In this document: positions 1 to 8,992 of the stretch, piece by piece
How the letters are laid out: each line of letters begins with the position of its first letter
Position numbering within the stretch: position 1 is the stretch's first letter
NCBI GenBank assembly: GCA_030526995.1
Contig: JAUNBP010000013.1
Span: 1 to 36,534 of the forward strand
Source: Clostridia bacterium
GTDB taxonomy: Bacteria; Bacillota; Clostridia; Christensenellales; CAG-138
Direction of reading: 5' to 3'
DNA length: 36,534 nt
Translations under genes and position numbers: made by a program
Notes under the pieces: model-generated
What the model was told of the DNA's origin: nothing
What the model saw: only the letters and a program-made list of their open reading frames with translations
Database searches by the model: none

Positions 1-80
1 TTTTTCCCTCGTTGCACTTGATATGATAACGCAGGGCGGAAAGAAAAGAACAGAACAAATCCCGTTCCCTGTCCATAACC

Positions 81-108
81 AAAAAACGGCCTGCGTTTGC
101 AGACCGTT
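81..108 (-). terminator. Intrinsic terminator after rplQ
   Basis: Read on the minus strand, a 10-bp stem (AACGGTCTGC / GCAGGCCGTT, one U-G pair) closes an AAAC loop and is followed by a T run. It lies 27 bp past the rplQ stop codon, so it probably ends the whole rpsJ-rplQ transcript. I see nothing else in bases 1-80. Confidence 0.88.
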
Positions 109-134
109 TCGGGTTTTGACTTACTTACTTGTTC

Positions 135-641
135 TTAGACAAGCTCCAAGACGACCATTTCGGCGGCGTCGCCTCTGCGGGCGCCCAGCTTATACATACG
201 GGTATAGCCGCCCTTTTTGCCGTCCTTAGCACGCTCCGCATACTTGGGGGCGATATCACGGAAGAGTTTTTCGACTACGGGGTGTGCTCTGTCCTTGGTG
301 CGCTCCCTGTATTCGGTTTTGCTCTCGTCGTGGGACTTGGGTTCGGGTACATCGTAGAGGTAGGACATTATCTGTCTGCGTGCATGGAGCTTTGAGGGCT
401 TATCCTGCAGCTTTTCCACCTTGATTATCTGATCCTTCTCGTTGCGCGTTTCTTTCTCAACCATTTCACCGTTTGCGTACTCTTTTACTGCAAGAGTTAT
501 CAGCTTTTCGGCTATGGAACGTACTTCCTTTGCTCTCTGCTCGGTGGTTACGATTTTGCCGCTCCAAATGAGGGCTGTCGTCTGGTTCCGAAGCATTGCT
601 ACACGCTGGTCAGAGGGTCTTCCGAGTTTCCTGTTTGCCAT
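135..641 (-). CDS. rplQ: 50S ribosomal protein L17 (bL17), long form
   Basis: Large-subunit protein near the exit-tunnel region and last gene of the alpha block. The N-terminus ([17 protein letters not shown]) and the C-terminal [19 protein letters not shown] are the L17 family signatures. At 168 aa it is about 50 residues longer than the usual 113-120. Compared with the canonical fold, the extra sequence is in two charged stretches, roughly residues 55-82 and 98-118, which flank the conserved helix [18 protein letters not shown] sits 7 nt before the ATG. It follows rpoA by 12 bp and is followed by an intrinsic terminator. Confidence 0.97.
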   Translation of the reverse strand: MANRKLGRPSDQRVAMLRNQTTALIWSGKIVTTEQRAKEVRSIAEKLITLAVKEYANGEMVEKETRNEKDQIIKVEKLQDKPSKLHARRQIMSYLYDVPEPKSHDESKTEYRERTKDRAHPVVEKLFRDIAPKYAERAKDGKKGGYTRMYKLGARRGDAAEMVVLELV

Positions 642-653
642 TGTGCTTCCTCC

Positions 654-1595
654 TTATTCTTCGTTTGAGCGCAGGGTCAAGCCGAGCTGCGCCAATTTTA
701 ACTGTACTTCTTCGAGCGACTTACGTCCTAAGTTCCTAACCTTCATCATCTCATCCTCATCCCGCTGTACCAACTCCTCGACGGTGTTGATGCCTGCACG
801 CTTGAGGCAGTTGTAGGAACGTACCGACAGGTCCAAATCCTCAATGTTCATCTCGAGAATCTTTTCCTTCTTGCTCTCCTCTTTCTCCACGAGTATCTCA
901 ACGCCCTGAACGTGCTCCGTCAGGTTGATGAACAGCACGAGATGCTCGGTCAGTATCTTTGCCGCCAGCGACGCCGCTTCCTCGGGGAGTATGCTTCCGT
1001 TGGTCCATATCTCCAAGGTGAGCTTGTCAAAGTCGGTAATCTGGCCTACACGGGTGTTGTCAACCGAATAGTTGACCTTGGTTACCGGAGTGAAGATTGA
1101 GTCTATCGCAATCTCGCCTATCGGCATATCGGGACGCTTGTTGCGCTCCGCCGTTACATATCCTCTGCCGTTGTCTAAAACTATCTCCACACGGAGCCTT
1201 CCGTTTGCCGCCAACGTCGCAATATGCAATTCGGGGTTGACAATTTCAACATCCGAATCGGGGATAATATCGCCTGCTGTCACCTCGCATTCGCCCGCTG
1301 CATCGATGATGACCTTCTTGGGGCCCTTGCAATACAGCTTGCAGCAAAGCTCTTTAAGGTTTAGGATGATCTCAGTGACATCCTCCTTTACCCCCTCTAT
1401 CGTGGAGAACTCATGCAGAACGCCGTCAATCCTGATTGAGGTCGCAGCTACACCGGGCAGGCTCGAAAGCAGCACACGGCGCATTGAGTTTCCGAGCGTC
1501 GTGCCGAAGCCGCGCTCTAACGGCTCTACGACGAACTTGCCATAGTTTTCCGCTATCTCTACGCATTCGAGTTTGGGCTTTTCAATTTCTATCAT
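654..1595 (-). CDS. rpoA: DNA-directed RNA polymerase subunit alpha
   Basis: 313 aa, normal length. The N-terminal domain (about 1-230) has the conserved [20 protein letters not shown] segment that dimerises and nucleates assembly with beta and beta'. After a charged linker (EEKSKKEK-like), the C-terminal domain (about 250-305) carries [14 protein letters not shown], including the arginine region that contacts UP-element DNA, and the NLGRKSLEE helix-hairpin-helix. It lies between rpsD and rplQ, the standard alpha-operon position. SD GGAGGG precedes the ATG. Confidence 0.98.
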   Translation of the reverse strand: MIEIEKPKLECVEIAENYGKFVVEPLERGFGTTLGNSMRRVLLSSLPGVAATSIRIDGVLHEFSTIEGVKEDVTEIILNLKELCCKLYCKGPKKVIIDAAGECEVTAGDIIPDSDVEIVNPELHIATLAANGRLRVEIVLDNGRGYVTAERNKRPDMPIGEIAIDSIFTPVTKVNYSVDNTRVGQITDFDKLTLEIWTNGSILPEEAASLAAKILTEHLVLFINLTEHVQGVEILVEKEESKKEKILEMNIEDLDLSVRSYNCLKRAGINTVEELVQRDEDEMMKVRNLGRKSLEEVQLKLAQLGLTLRSNEE

Positions 1596-1637
1596 TTCTT
1601 ACCCTCCTTCGGTAATGTCGAACGGCAGCCTTACGGC

Positions 1638-2264
1638 TTACCTTGAGTAGAACTCGACGATGAAGTGCTCTTCAATCGTCAGGTCGATGTCCTCACGCTG
1701 CGGAAGCGCAATGACCTTGCCGGTGAGATTTTCGCTGTCCAATTCCAGCCACTGGGGAACCGTGCGCTTTGCGCCCTGCTCCTTTAGGGTTGCGAAGAAC
1801 GGAACGTCCTTGCTGCGGTCGCGAATCGAGATGATGTCTCCGACCTTGACCTGATAGGAAGCGATGTCTACCTTCTTGCCGTTGACAAGGATGTGACCGT
1901 GGGTCACCATCTGCCTTGCCATGGGCCTTGACTCGCCATAGTTTAGGCGGTATGCCACGTTGTCAAGCCTTCTCTCGATGAGGGAAAGCATGTTCTCACC
2001 CGTGACGCCGCGCATATTGGTCGCCATCTCATAGTACTTATGGAACTGCGACTCCAAAATTCCGTAGGCACGGCGTACCTTCTGCTTCTCTCGAAGCTGG
2101 ATGCCGTACTCGGACTGCTTTTTCCTGCCCTGACCGTGTACTCCCGGAGGCGTGTGGCGAAGCGTCAATGCGCACTTCTCGGTGTAGCACCTGTCGCCCT
2201 TCAAAAACAGCTTGGTGCCCTCTCTGCGGCACTGTCTGCATACTGATCCTGTATATCTTGCCAT
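1638..2264 (-). CDS. rpsD: 30S ribosomal protein S4 (uS4), zinc-binding form
   Basis: Primary 16S rRNA binder that starts 5'-domain assembly. 208 aa. The N-terminus has the four-cysteine set C9, C12, C26, C31 of zinc-containing (C+) S4 proteins, and the S4 RNA-binding domain follows ([20 protein letters not shown], then [17 protein letters not shown]). In E. coli S4 is the translational repressor of the alpha operon. The gene is here inside the same block, downstream of a structured rpmJ-rpsM spacer that could be its target. Confidence 0.97.
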   Translation of the reverse strand: MARYTGSVCRQCRREGTKLFLKGDRCYTEKCALTLRHTPPGVHGQGRKKQSEYGIQLREKQKVRRAYGILESQFHKYYEMATNMRGVTGENMLSLIERRLDNVAYRLNYGESRPMARQMVTHGHILVNGKKVDIASYQVKVGDIISIRDRSKDVPFFATLKEQGAKRTVPQWLELDSENLTGKVIALPQREDIDLTIEEHFIVEFYSR

Positions 2265-2279
2265 TTTCTTATTTCCTCC

Positions 2280-2681
2280 TTACACTCTTCTGCGCTTAGG
2301 CGGACGGCAGCCGTTGTGGGGGATGGGAGTGACGTCCTTTATCATGTTCACTTCCAAGCCTGCGGTCTGCAATGCGCGAATAGCAGCCTCTCTGCCTGCG
2401 CCGGGGCCCTTGACATAGACCTCGACGGTCTTTAAGCCATGCTCCATTGCGCCCTTTGCCGCCGTTTCGGACGCCATCTGCGCCGCAAACGGGGTGGACT
2501 TTCTTGAACCGCGGAAGCCCAATGAGCCTGCGCTTGACCACGCTATTGCGTTGCCCGCCATATCGGTCATCGTGACCAGCGTGTTGTTGAAGGAGGAACG
2601 GATGTGTGCCTGTCCGCGCTCGATATTCTTTCTCTCACGACGCTTACGAGTTGCGGCCTTCTTAATCTTACCCTTAGCCAT
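2280..2681 (-). CDS. rpsK: 30S ribosomal protein S11 (uS11)
   Basis: 133 aa platform protein that lines the mRNA path near the E site. Family marks are [27 protein letters not shown] and the C-terminal [15 protein letters not shown]. The N-terminus is basic ([15 protein letters not shown]). The gene is 12 bp after rpsM with a strong SD, in the order rpsM-rpsK-rpsD. Confidence 0.97.
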   Translation of the reverse strand: MAKGKIKKAATRKRRERKNIERGQAHIRSSFNNTLVTMTDMAGNAIAWSSAGSLGFRGSRKSTPFAAQMASETAAKGAMEHGLKTVEVYVKGPGAGREAAIRALQTAGLEVNMIKDVTPIPHNGCRPPKRRRV

Positions 2682-2693
2682 TTTGCTTCCTCC

Positions 2694-3062
2694 TTACTTT
2701 CTCTTTCCGCCCTGAGTCCTCTTGGGACCCTTGCGTGTTCTTGCGTTCTGCTTTGTGCTCTGTCCTCTTACGGGCAGACCCTTTCTGTGGCGAACGCCTC
2801 TATAGCAACCAATCTCAATCAGTCGCTTGATATTCATGGATGTTTCACGCCGTAAATCACCCTCGACCCGCACATTGTGGTCAATATACTCCCTGAGCTT
2901 GTTGACATCGCTTTCCTCTAAATCACGGATGCGGATATCGGGGTTGACGCCCGTTGCCTCTAAGATTTGGGAAGCGGTTTTCCGACCGATGCCGTAGATA
3001 TAAGTTAAGCCTATCTCGACCCGCTTATCTCTCGGAAGGTCTACGCCGGCAATACGTGCCAT
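2694..3062 (-). CDS. rpsM: 30S ribosomal protein S13 (uS13)
   Basis: 122 aa head protein forming inter-subunit bridges B1a/b and contacting P-site tRNA through its basic tail. It starts [21 protein letters not shown], has the helix-turn [12 protein letters not shown], and ends in the conserved basic tail ([16 protein letters not shown]). It is the first gene of the alpha block. Its SD (GGAGG) is about 12 nt from the ATG, longer than that of its neighbours, and a hairpin lies just upstream. Confidence 0.97.
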   Translation of the reverse strand: MARIAGVDLPRDKRVEIGLTYIYGIGRKTASQILEATGVNPDIRIRDLEESDVNKLREYIDHNVRVEGDLRRETSMNIKRLIEIGCYRGVRHRKGLPVRGQSTKQNARTRKGPKRTQGGKRK

Positions 3063-3104
3063 ATTGTTTCTCTACCTCCATTAAATTTCTCTTTATTTAT
3101 GTTT

Positions 3105-3148
3105 AAGCCCGCGAGAAGTGCCATTGGCACCAGCCGCCTCGCAGGTTC
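3105..3148 (-). promoter_or_regulatory. Structured spacer between rpmJ and rpsM (candidate S4-responsive leader)
   Basis: In the 102-bp gap, minus-strand RNA can form an outer 8-bp stem (CCTGCGAG at 3145-3138 with CTCGCGGG at 3115-3108, one U-G) and an inner 5-bp stem (GTGCC / GGCAC, AAT loop). A GCGGCTG internal bulge separates them. The position just before rpsM is that of the S4-binding alpha-operon leader in E. coli. Function is inferred from position and structure only. Confidence 0.5.
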
Positions 3149-3164
3149 CTTTTTTTCGGCTTGA

Positions 3165-3278
3165 TTAGCCCTGCTTTTGCTTGTGCTTCGGATTCTCGCA
3201 AATGATCATGACTCTGCCCTTGCGCTTAATTATCTTGCACTTCTCGCAAATCGGTTTTACTGACGGTCTGACTTTCAT
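3165..3278 (-). CDS. rpmJ: 50S ribosomal protein L36 (bL36), zinc-ribbon form
   Basis: A 37-aa gene read directly from the bases: [20 protein letters not shown] and so on, ending KHKQKQG. Cysteines 11, 14 and 27 with His32 form the C+ type zinc site that holds 23S rRNA helices. An AGGAGA SD precedes the ATG, and infA ends 31 bp upstream. This is the normal place of rpmJ in Firmicutes, between infA and rpsM. Confidence 0.97.
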   Translation of the reverse strand: MKVRPSVKPICEKCKIIKRKGRVMIICENPKHKQKQG

Positions 3279-3309
3279 CTTTTGGTTCTCCTTAAATCTT
3301 CTAAATTTT

Positions 3310-3531
3310 TTAGTTCTTGCCGCGCCATGTTATTCTGCCGCGGGACAAGTCATACATCGATAGTTCGACGGTCACCTTGTCGCCCGGAAGTATGCGTATG
3401 TAGTTCATGCGCAGCTTCCCCGATATTGTTGCCAATATCTTGTGGCCGTTTTGCAGCTTTACCTCGAACATCGCGTTCGGAAACGCATCGGTTACGACGC
3501 CTTCGACTTCAATGACATCTTGTTTCGACAA
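3310..3531 (-). CDS. infA: Translation initiation factor IF-1, TTG start
   Basis: 73-aa OB-fold protein that occupies the 30S A site during initiation. The sequence [20 protein letters not shown] then [19 protein letters not shown] is diagnostic. The first codon at 3531-3529 is TTG, preceded 6 nt upstream by a perfect AGGAGG; no ATG gives the conserved N-terminus. A TTG start on a core initiation-factor gene is uncommon and may keep its yield low relative to its ribosomal neighbours. Confidence 0.96.
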   Translation of the reverse strand: MSKQDVIEVEGVVTDAFPNAMFEVKLQNGHKILATISGKLRMNYIRILPGDKVTVELSMYDLSRGRITWRGKN

Positions 3532-3541
3532 ACTATTCCTC

Positions 3542-3817
3542 CTACCTGTTCTTCTCGGTCAATCCTTGTTCTTTCAGATACTTCCGAATGTCGGAATCGA
3601 GTATCCTTTCCCCGCTTACTACTGCCTCCATCGGCTCGATGCCTGTGCGCTTTAGATGCTTTATCTTCTTTCGCTTGGGTTTATCGAGCTTTCGAAGATC
3701 CCCATCGCAGAGCAGTACATATTCGGCGTCTACGACCTCCGTTACCACGAAGAGCCGCTTTGCGTCCCTGCCCGCCTTGCTTATCACAACATCGCCTACC
3801 GCTATTTCTTCCCGCAT
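3542..3817 (-). CDS. KOW-domain RNA-binding protein (L14e/L6e-like)
   Basis: 91 aa. The N-terminal half ([22 protein letters not shown], then [19 protein letters not shown]) is a KOW/SH3-like barrel resembling archaeal and eukaryotic L14e. The C-terminal 30 residues are less conserved. Clostridia commonly carry this gene between map and infA. Its start overlaps the map stop by one base (TGATG), so the two are translationally coupled. The position suggests a ribosome-associated or RNA-binding role, but the biochemical function is not established. Confidence 0.85.
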   Translation of the reverse strand: MREEIAVGDVVISKAGRDAKRLFVVTEVVDAEYVLLCDGDLRKLDKPKRKKIKHLKRTGIEPMEAVVSGERILDSDIRKYLKEQGLTEKNR

Positions 3818-4575
3818 CAGCTTATTTCCTCCGAGCAGGTCAGAATTATCGGCTCGCCCTCGGTGATTGCCACCGTGTTCTCATAGTGCGCCGACGGTTT
3901 GCCGTCCTGCGTGGTCACCGTCCATCCGTCCGAAAGCTGCCAGACCTTCCATGTTCCCATGTTAATCATAGGCTCAATCGCAATGGTCATGCCCGCTCTC
4001 AGTCGCTGCCTTGCCCTCGGCGTCTCGTAGTTCGGCACCTCGGGCTCCTCGTGCATCTCTCTTCCGATTCCGTGTCCTACGAGGTCTTTTACCACGCCGT
4101 AGCCATGCTTTTCGGCGTGCCGCTCCACCGCAGCGGATATATCGGAAATACGGTACCCTTCTTTACAGAACTTCAAACCTTCAAAGAAACATTCTCGAGT
4201 GACTTCGACCAGTTTTTTTGTCGCCTCATCGACGTTTCCTACCAAAAAGGTTCTCGCTGCGTCGCCGTGCCAACCGTCAAGAATGGCGCCCACGTCACAG
4301 CTTATTATATCACCGTCCTTGAGCTTTCGGCTGTTCGGTATCCCGTGAACGACCTCGTCGTTTACCGATAAGCATACGCTCTTGGGATAACCGTTATAGC
4401 CTAAAAATGACGGTGTCGCACCCTGCGAGAGGATGTACTCATGCGCCAACTTGTTCAACGCCTCCGTGCTTATTCCGACACGGATGCTTCTTTCAAGCAG
4501 CTTGAGCGTGTTCTCCACTACCCTGCCCGCAGCGTGCATCTTTTCAATCTCAGCCCGAGTTTTAATCGTAATCAT
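3817..4575 (-). CDS. map: Type I methionine aminopeptidase
   Basis: 252 aa. It removes the initiator methionine from nascent proteins when the second residue is small. The pita-bread fold ligands are all visible: H77 (VVHGIP), D94 (CDVG), D105 (GDAART), H168 (GHGIGREMHEEP), E201 (IEPM) and E232 (HYENTV). There is no N-terminal zinc-finger or SH3 extension. Its ATG overlaps the adk stop (ATGA), consistent with coupled translation in the secY-adk-map block. Confidence 0.97.
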   Translation of the reverse strand: MITIKTRAEIEKMHAAGRVVENTLKLLERSIRVGISTEALNKLAHEYILSQGATPSFLGYNGYPKSVCLSVNDEVVHGIPNSRKLKDGDIISCDVGAILDGWHGDAARTFLVGNVDEATKKLVEVTRECFFEGLKFCKEGYRISDISAAVERHAEKHGYGVVKDLVGHGIGREMHEEPEVPNYETPRARQRLRAGMTIAIEPMINMGTWKVWQLSDGWTVTTQDGKPSAHYENTVAITEGEPIILTCSEEIS

Positions 4576-5189
4576 CCTTCGAGCTTCCTTGCTATCTCCG
4601 CTTCAACGGTATCCACCGAAGCATCGCCGTTCACCGTGAGCAGCCTTCCCCTCGTGCGGTAGAATTCTATCAAGGGTGCGGTCTTTTCTCCGTAAACTTC
4701 GAGGCGGTTCTTCACCGTTTCCTCGTTGTCGTCGTCCCGCTGATAGAGCTTTCCGCCGCAGGGGCAGAGTCCCTCGGGGTGTGCCGACACATGATATGCC
4801 GAGCCGCATTTGGGGCACATTCTCCTGCTGCTTATGCGCTCGATGAGCCTGTCAAACGGAACCTCAATATCAATCGCATAATCGATATTGCAGATGTCCT
4901 CGAGAGCCTCGGCCTGCTCTATCGTGCGGGGGAAACCGTCGAACAGGAACCCCCTCGCACAATCGGGCATTACGATACGGTTTTTGACCATACCGATTAT
5001 AACATCGTCGCTTACAAGCTCGCCTCGGTCGATTATGCTCTTAGCCATAAGACCCAGCGGCGTTTCGCTCCTTATCTCGGCACGGAGCATATCGCCCGTG
5101 GAGATGTGTGCAATGCCGTATCTGCTTGCAATTCTTGCAGCCTGTGTTCCTTTGCCTGCGCCCGGCGCACCGAGTAGTATCAGCCTCAT
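4572..5189 (-). CDS. adk: Adenylate kinase with zinc LID
   Basis: 205 aa. Converts ATP + AMP to 2 ADP. The P-loop is GAPGAGKGT (7-15), followed by the AMP-binding STGDMLR and FLFDGFPRT segments. The LID (about 121-158) carries C125, C128, C142 and C144, a four-cysteine zinc site. The second pair is spaced CxC (CPCGG) rather than the usual CxxC/CxxD, one residue shorter. The start follows the secY stop by one base, with only a weak SD, so coupling to secY is likely. Confidence 0.96.
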   Translation of the reverse strand: MRLILLGAPGAGKGTQAARIASRYGIAHISTGDMLRAEIRSETPLGLMAKSIIDRGELVSDDVIIGMVKNRIVMPDCARGFLFDGFPRTIEQAEALEDICNIDYAIDIEVPFDRLIERISSRRMCPKCGSAYHVSAHPEGLCPCGGKLYQRDDDNEETVKNRLEVYGEKTAPLIEFYRTRGRLLTVNGDASVDTVEAEIARKLEG

Positions 5190-5190
5190 A

Positions 5191-6465
5191 TCAGTTCAAG
5201 AAGCCCTTGTAGTGGCGCATCAACATCTGCGATTCGAGCTGCTCGGTGGTCTCCAGTGCGACGCTTACCATAATCAGTACGCTCGTTGCACCGAACATGC
5301 TTGTAACGCCGAGCTGATTCAAAAGAACCGTGGGCACGATTGCGATGACTGCCAAGAACAAGCTGCCGAACAGCGTCAAACGCTTGGATATCTTGCCGAG
5401 GTACTCGCCGGTGGGCTTGCCCGGACGGATGCCCGGAATGAAGCCGCCGTTCTGCTGAAGATTCTTGCTCATCTCTACGGGATTGAACGTAATCGAGGTG
5501 TAGAAGTAGCCGAACCCGATTATCAGCAGGAAGTACACAAGGTAGTACACTATCGGCACGGGTGCCGAGGCGGACATGTTGTTGTTCCACCAAGTGACAA
5601 AGCCGCTGTTCTGATCGAAGAACTGCATAATCATCGAGGGGAACTGCGTGAGCGTCATTGCGAAAATCAGCGGCAATACGCCGTTGGCATTTGCCTTCAT
5701 CGGCAGATGCGTGTTCTGACCGCCGTACATCTTTCTGCCCACGACCCTCTTTGCATACTGAATCGGTATCTTGCGAACCGCCTTATCGATGCAAACGACA
5801 AAGGTGATGAGCGCAACGATGGCGATGAACGCAATGCCAATCTGCCAATACATTCCCTGCCAGATAATCTTTTCAAAGCACTCGACCAAGAACGGGATAA
5901 CCCTTGCTACGATGGAGGCAAAAATCAGCATTGAAATGCCGTTTCCTATGCCCTTCTCGGTAATCCTCTCGCCCAGCCACATCAAAAATGCCGTGCCTGC
6001 TGCGGAGTAAACGGCTATGCTGCCGTAGGTGAACCAAGTTGGGAACCTGTCGGTCTCAACGATGCTCGAGCCGTAGGTGATGATGATGCCCAGCGACTGA
6101 ACCACCGCAAGCGCAACACCGACATAGCGGGTAATCTTCTCAATCTTCTGCCTTCCGTCCTCCTGCTTGCTTATCCTCTCCAAGCTCGGTATCGCTATCG
6201 TCAACAGCTGCATGATAATCGAAGCCGTGATGTAGGGCGAAATACCCATTGCAAAGATAGTGAACTGCGAAAGCGCCGAGCCCGAAAGCAGGCTCATGAA
6301 GTCGAACAGCGCAAGACCTTCGATCTGCTGCTGCCACGCTTCAACGTTGATTCCGGGAATCGGAACCTGCGAACCAAGGCGGTAGACAACCAAAAGAAGG
6401 AGCGTGAACAGCATCTTCTTGCGGATGTCCTTTACCTTAAACGCATTGATAAATGTCTTAAACAT
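5191..6465 (-). CDS. secY: Preprotein translocase subunit SecY
   Basis: 424-aa channel subunit of the SecYEG translocon in the cytoplasmic membrane. About ten hydrophobic helices are seen. Family marks include the N-terminal LGSQVPIPGI (start of TM1/plug), the plug-proximal LSGSALSQFTIFAMGISPYI, and the cytosolic loop with NGGFIPGIRPGKPT and YLGKISKRLTL. Its start overlaps the rplO stop by one base (TAATG). The partner secE is in the separate rpmG-secE-nusG unit at 19482-19853. Confidence 0.98.
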   Translation of the reverse strand: MFKTFINAFKVKDIRKKMLFTLLLLVVYRLGSQVPIPGINVEAWQQQIEGLALFDFMSLLSGSALSQFTIFAMGISPYITASIIMQLLTIAIPSLERISKQEDGRQKIEKITRYVGVALAVVQSLGIIITYGSSIVETDRFPTWFTYGSIAVYSAAGTAFLMWLGERITEKGIGNGISMLIFASIVARVIPFLVECFEKIIWQGMYWQIGIAFIAIVALITFVVCIDKAVRKIPIQYAKRVVGRKMYGGQNTHLPMKANANGVLPLIFAMTLTQFPSMIMQFFDQNSGFVTWWNNNMSASAPVPIVYYLVYFLLIIGFGYFYTSITFNPVEMSKNLQQNGGFIPGIRPGKPTGEYLGKISKRLTLFGSLFLAVIAIVPTVLLNQLGVTSMFGATSVLIMVSVALETTEQLESQMLMRHYKGFLN

Positions 6466-6905
6466 TAGACCACCTCAACAGTTCCGCCTGCCTTGACGAT
6501 GGCTTCCTCTGCGCTCTTGGAGAACTTTGCTGCCTTGACGTTCAGCTTCTTGGTAAGTTCGCCATTGCCCAGAACCTTCAGGCCGTCCTTTTCAATCTTG
6601 CTGATTGCGCCCGTCTTTTTGAGCAGCTCAGCCGTGACTTCGGTGTCGTTCTCCAACCGTTCGAGGTCGGAAATATTGATGATGGTGTATTCCTTTGCAA
6701 AGTGGTTATGGAAGCCCCGCTTGGGCAGTCTGCGTGCCAGAGGCATCTGACCGCCTTCAAAGCCGTTCTTCTTGCTTCCGCTGCGGGCCTTTTGACCCTT
6801 GTGACCCTTTGCAGAGGTCTTGCCTATGCCCGAACCGGTTCCGCGACCGACCCTCTTGGGGGCCTTCTTGGTGCCGGGGGTGGGTTGTAATTCATGAAGT
6901 TTCAT
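6465..6905 (-). CDS. rplO: 50S ribosomal protein L15 (uL15)
   Basis: 146 aa. The N-terminus is the Gly/Lys-rich unstructured tail typical of L15 ([38 protein letters not shown]), which threads into 23S rRNA. The C-terminal globular part ends KAGGTVEVV. The gene sits between rpmD and secY, as in most bacteria. Confidence 0.97.
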   Translation of the reverse strand: MKLHELQPTPGTKKAPKRVGRGTGSGIGKTSAKGHKGQKARSGSKKNGFEGGQMPLARRLPKRGFHNHFAKEYTIINISDLERLENDTEVTAELLKKTGAISKIEKDGLKVLGNGELTKKLNVKAAKFSKSAEEAIVKAGGTVEVV

Positions 6906-6917
6906 CCTAAAACCTCC

Positions 6918-7103
6918 TTATATCTCTTCGACCTTGACAAGGTGCTTTACCTTGAAGATCTGTCCGCGAATACACGCATTGTCGGGCTTTTCAACCGTCT
7001 GATTCAGCTTGTGAAGCCCCAGCGCCTTGACCGTGTCCTGCTGATCGCGGAGGGAGCTAATCGGGCTTTTTACGAGCGTTACACGCAATTTATTTTCAGC
7101 CAT
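6918..7103 (-). CDS. rpmD: 50S ribosomal protein L30 (uL30)
   Basis: 61 aa, the normal bacterial short form. [20 protein letters not shown] and [14 protein letters not shown] are the family signature. It sits 13 bp after rpsE and 12 bp before rplO. Confidence 0.96.
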   Translation of the reverse strand: MAENKLRVTLVKSPISSLRDQQDTVKALGLHKLNQTVEKPDNACIRGQIFKVKHLVKVEEI

Positions 7104-7116
7104 TTTAATCTCCTCC

Positions 7117-7626
7117 TTATTCCGTAATCTCTTCTACGGTCTTGCCGCGAAGCCTTGCAATTTCCTCAGCCGTTCTGAGCTGCATAAGTCCGTCGAGCGT
7201 TGCCTTTACGCAGTTGCTCGGGTTGTTGGAGCCGTAGGACTTCGTTCTGATGTCCTTGATTCCGACCATTTCCAAGACCGCACGGACGGGGCCGCCTGCG
7301 ATAACGCCGGTACCTTCTTCGGCGGGGAGCATACGAACATGACCCTTGCCGAACTTGCCTTCGACCGCATGGGGGATCGTCGTTCCGACTATCGATACGT
7401 CGATCATGTGACGCTTTGCATCCTCAACGCCCTTGCGAACCGCTTCGGGAATTTCGACTGCCTTGCCGAGGCCTACGCCAACCTTGCCCTTTTCATTGCC
7501 TACAACCATCAATGCGGTAAAGCGGAAGTTCTTACCGCCCTTGACTACCTTTGCAACACGGTTGATCGCAACGAGACGCTCTTTGAATTCGGGGACTTCC
7601 TTTTCAAACTTTCTGTCGTTTCTCAT
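7117..7626 (-). CDS. rpsE: 30S ribosomal protein S5 (uS5)
   Basis: 169 aa, important for decoding accuracy and for mRNA helicase activity at the entry site. The N-terminal double-stranded-RNA-binding-like domain holds [21 protein letters not shown] (read in two parts) and GYGLGKA-type [15 protein letters not shown]. The C-terminal domain has [19 protein letters not shown] and [14 protein letters not shown]. Length and position are normal. Confidence 0.97.
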   Translation of the reverse strand: MRNDRKFEKEVPEFKERLVAINRVAKVVKGGKNFRFTALMVVGNEKGKVGVGLGKAVEIPEAVRKGVEDAKRHMIDVSIVGTTIPHAVEGKFGKGHVRMLPAEEGTGVIAGGPVRAVLEMVGIKDIRTKSYGSNNPSNCVKATLDGLMQLRTAEEIARLRGKTVEEITE

Positions 7627-7638
7627 GTCGTTCCCTCC

Positions 7639-8007
7639 TTAAAAATCCAAGCCCGCTTCACGCGCACCTGCCGCCAATGCCGCAACACGTCCCGTGTACA
7701 GATAGCCGCCGCGATCGTAAACGACCTTCTTTATGCCCTTTTCGAGGGCACGTTCACCTACGAGCTTCCCTACGACCTTTGCTTGCTCGGTCTTGTTCTT
7801 CCCGTTAAGCTCTTCCTTGATCTTTGCATCCAGCGTGGAAGCTGCGACCAAGGTGTTTCCGGTAATATCGTCAATTACCTGCGCATAGATATGCGAGGTG
7901 GAGCGGTACACATTAAGTCTCGGACGCTCCTGCGTTCCTACCATGTACCTACGCTGACGATGATGGCGGGCCTTACGCACCGCATTCTTATCGATTCTCT
8001 TAAACAT
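7639..8007 (-). CDS. rplR: 50S ribosomal protein L18 (uL18)
   Basis: 122-aa 5S rRNA-binding protein. Family marks are [51 protein letters not shown] and the final [11 protein letters not shown]. It lies between rplF and rpsE as expected. The SD (GGAGT) is 8 nt from the ATG. Confidence 0.97.
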   Translation of the reverse strand: MFKRIDKNAVRKARHHRQRRYMVGTQERPRLNVYRSTSHIYAQVIDDITGNTLVAASTLDAKIKEELNGKNKTEQAKVVGKLVGERALEKGIKKVVYDRGGYLYTGRVAALAAGAREAGLDF

Positions 8008-8028
8008 CTTATGTCACTCCTTCCCCGA

Positions 8029-8568
8029 TTACTTACCGGTCTTGCCTTCCTTGTGGCGCACGCGCTCGCCTTCATAGCGAATGCCCTTGCCCTTATAGGG
8101 CTCCGGCTCGCGCACCGCACGGATGTTCGCCGCTATCTGTCCAACCTTCTGCTTGTCGATTCCCTTGACGGTAATCTTGGTCGGCGCAGGCACCTCAAAG
8201 GTGATTTCATGCGGCGCTTCAAACTCCACCGGATGCGAATATCCGACGTTGAGCACGAGCTTGGTTCCCTGCAGCGTTGCCCTGTAGCCAACGCCCACAA
8301 TCTCCAGCTTCTTCTCAAAGCCGTTCGTGACTCCAATCACCATGTTGTTGATTAGAGTTCTGGTCAAACCGTGCAGCGCACGGTGCTTCTTGCTGTCGCT
8401 CGGACGCTTGACGGTGAGCACACCGTCGTCCTGTTCGAGGATCATCTCCGACGACACCTGTTGTGACAATGTGCCCTTGGGGCCTTTCACCGTTACGACA
8501 TGAGCATCGTCAACCGTGATTGTCACTCCCGCCGCTATTTGGACGGGAAGTTTTCCGATTCGAGACAT
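8029..8568 (-). CDS. rplF: 50S ribosomal protein L6 (uL6)
   Basis: 179 aa with two homologous alpha/beta domains, near the factor-binding site by the sarcin-ricin loop. It begins [20 protein letters not shown], and the C-terminal domain has the conserved [20 protein letters not shown] motif that binds 23S rRNA. Normal length. Confidence 0.97.
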   Translation of the reverse strand: MSRIGKLPVQIAAGVTITVDDAHVVTVKGPKGTLSQQVSSEMILEQDDGVLTVKRPSDSKKHRALHGLTRTLINNMVIGVTNGFEKKLEIVGVGYRATLQGTKLVLNVGYSHPVEFEAPHEITFEVPAPTKITVKGIDKQKVGQIAANIRAVREPEPYKGKGIRYEGERVRHKEGKTGK

Positions 8569-8584
8569 CTTTCTTCCTCCTATT

Positions 8585-8977
8585 TTACCAGACGTATGCG
8601 AGCACTTCGCCGCCGACGCCGAGTTTCCTTGCTTCGCGATCGGTCATGACGCCTCTTGACGTCGAGATAATCGCTATTCCCAAGCCGCCGAGTACCTTGG
8701 GTACCTCGTCCTTGCGGGCATAAACGCGAAGTCCCGGACGGGAGATGCGCTTGATTCCCACGATGACGCGCTGCTTGTTCGCTCCGTACTTGAGTTGGAT
8801 GCGGATCGTCTTTGCAACGCCCTCTTCCAAAACCTCAAAGCTCTTAATGTAGCCCTCGTCTACCAGAATCTGTGCAATCGCCAGCTTAATCGTCGAGCAG
8901 GGAACGTCTACGCTCTCGTGCTTTGCAATCAAAGCGTTGCGAATCCTTGTAAGCATATCTGCAATGGTATCTGTCAT
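8585..8977 (-). CDS. rpsH: 30S ribosomal protein S8 (uS8)
   Basis: 130-aa central-domain 16S rRNA binder. It starts [18 protein letters not shown], and the C-terminal RNA-binding part has [19 protein letters not shown]. In E. coli S8 represses the spc operon at the rplE region; no obvious matching structure was found here near rplE or rplX. Confidence 0.97.
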   Translation of the reverse strand: MTDTIADMLTRIRNALIAKHESVDVPCSTIKLAIAQILVDEGYIKSFEVLEEGVAKTIRIQLKYGANKQRVIVGIKRISRPGLRVYARKDEVPKVLGGLGIAIISTSRGVMTDREARKLGVGGEVLAYVW

Positions 8978-8992
8978 CTTCGTTTCCTCCTA

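Noticed and set aside
3442-5934. Long plus-strand open frames across map, adk and secY (309 and 348 codons)
   Set aside because: These are antisense shadows of well-recognised minus-strand genes and have no family resemblance or ribosome binding sites.
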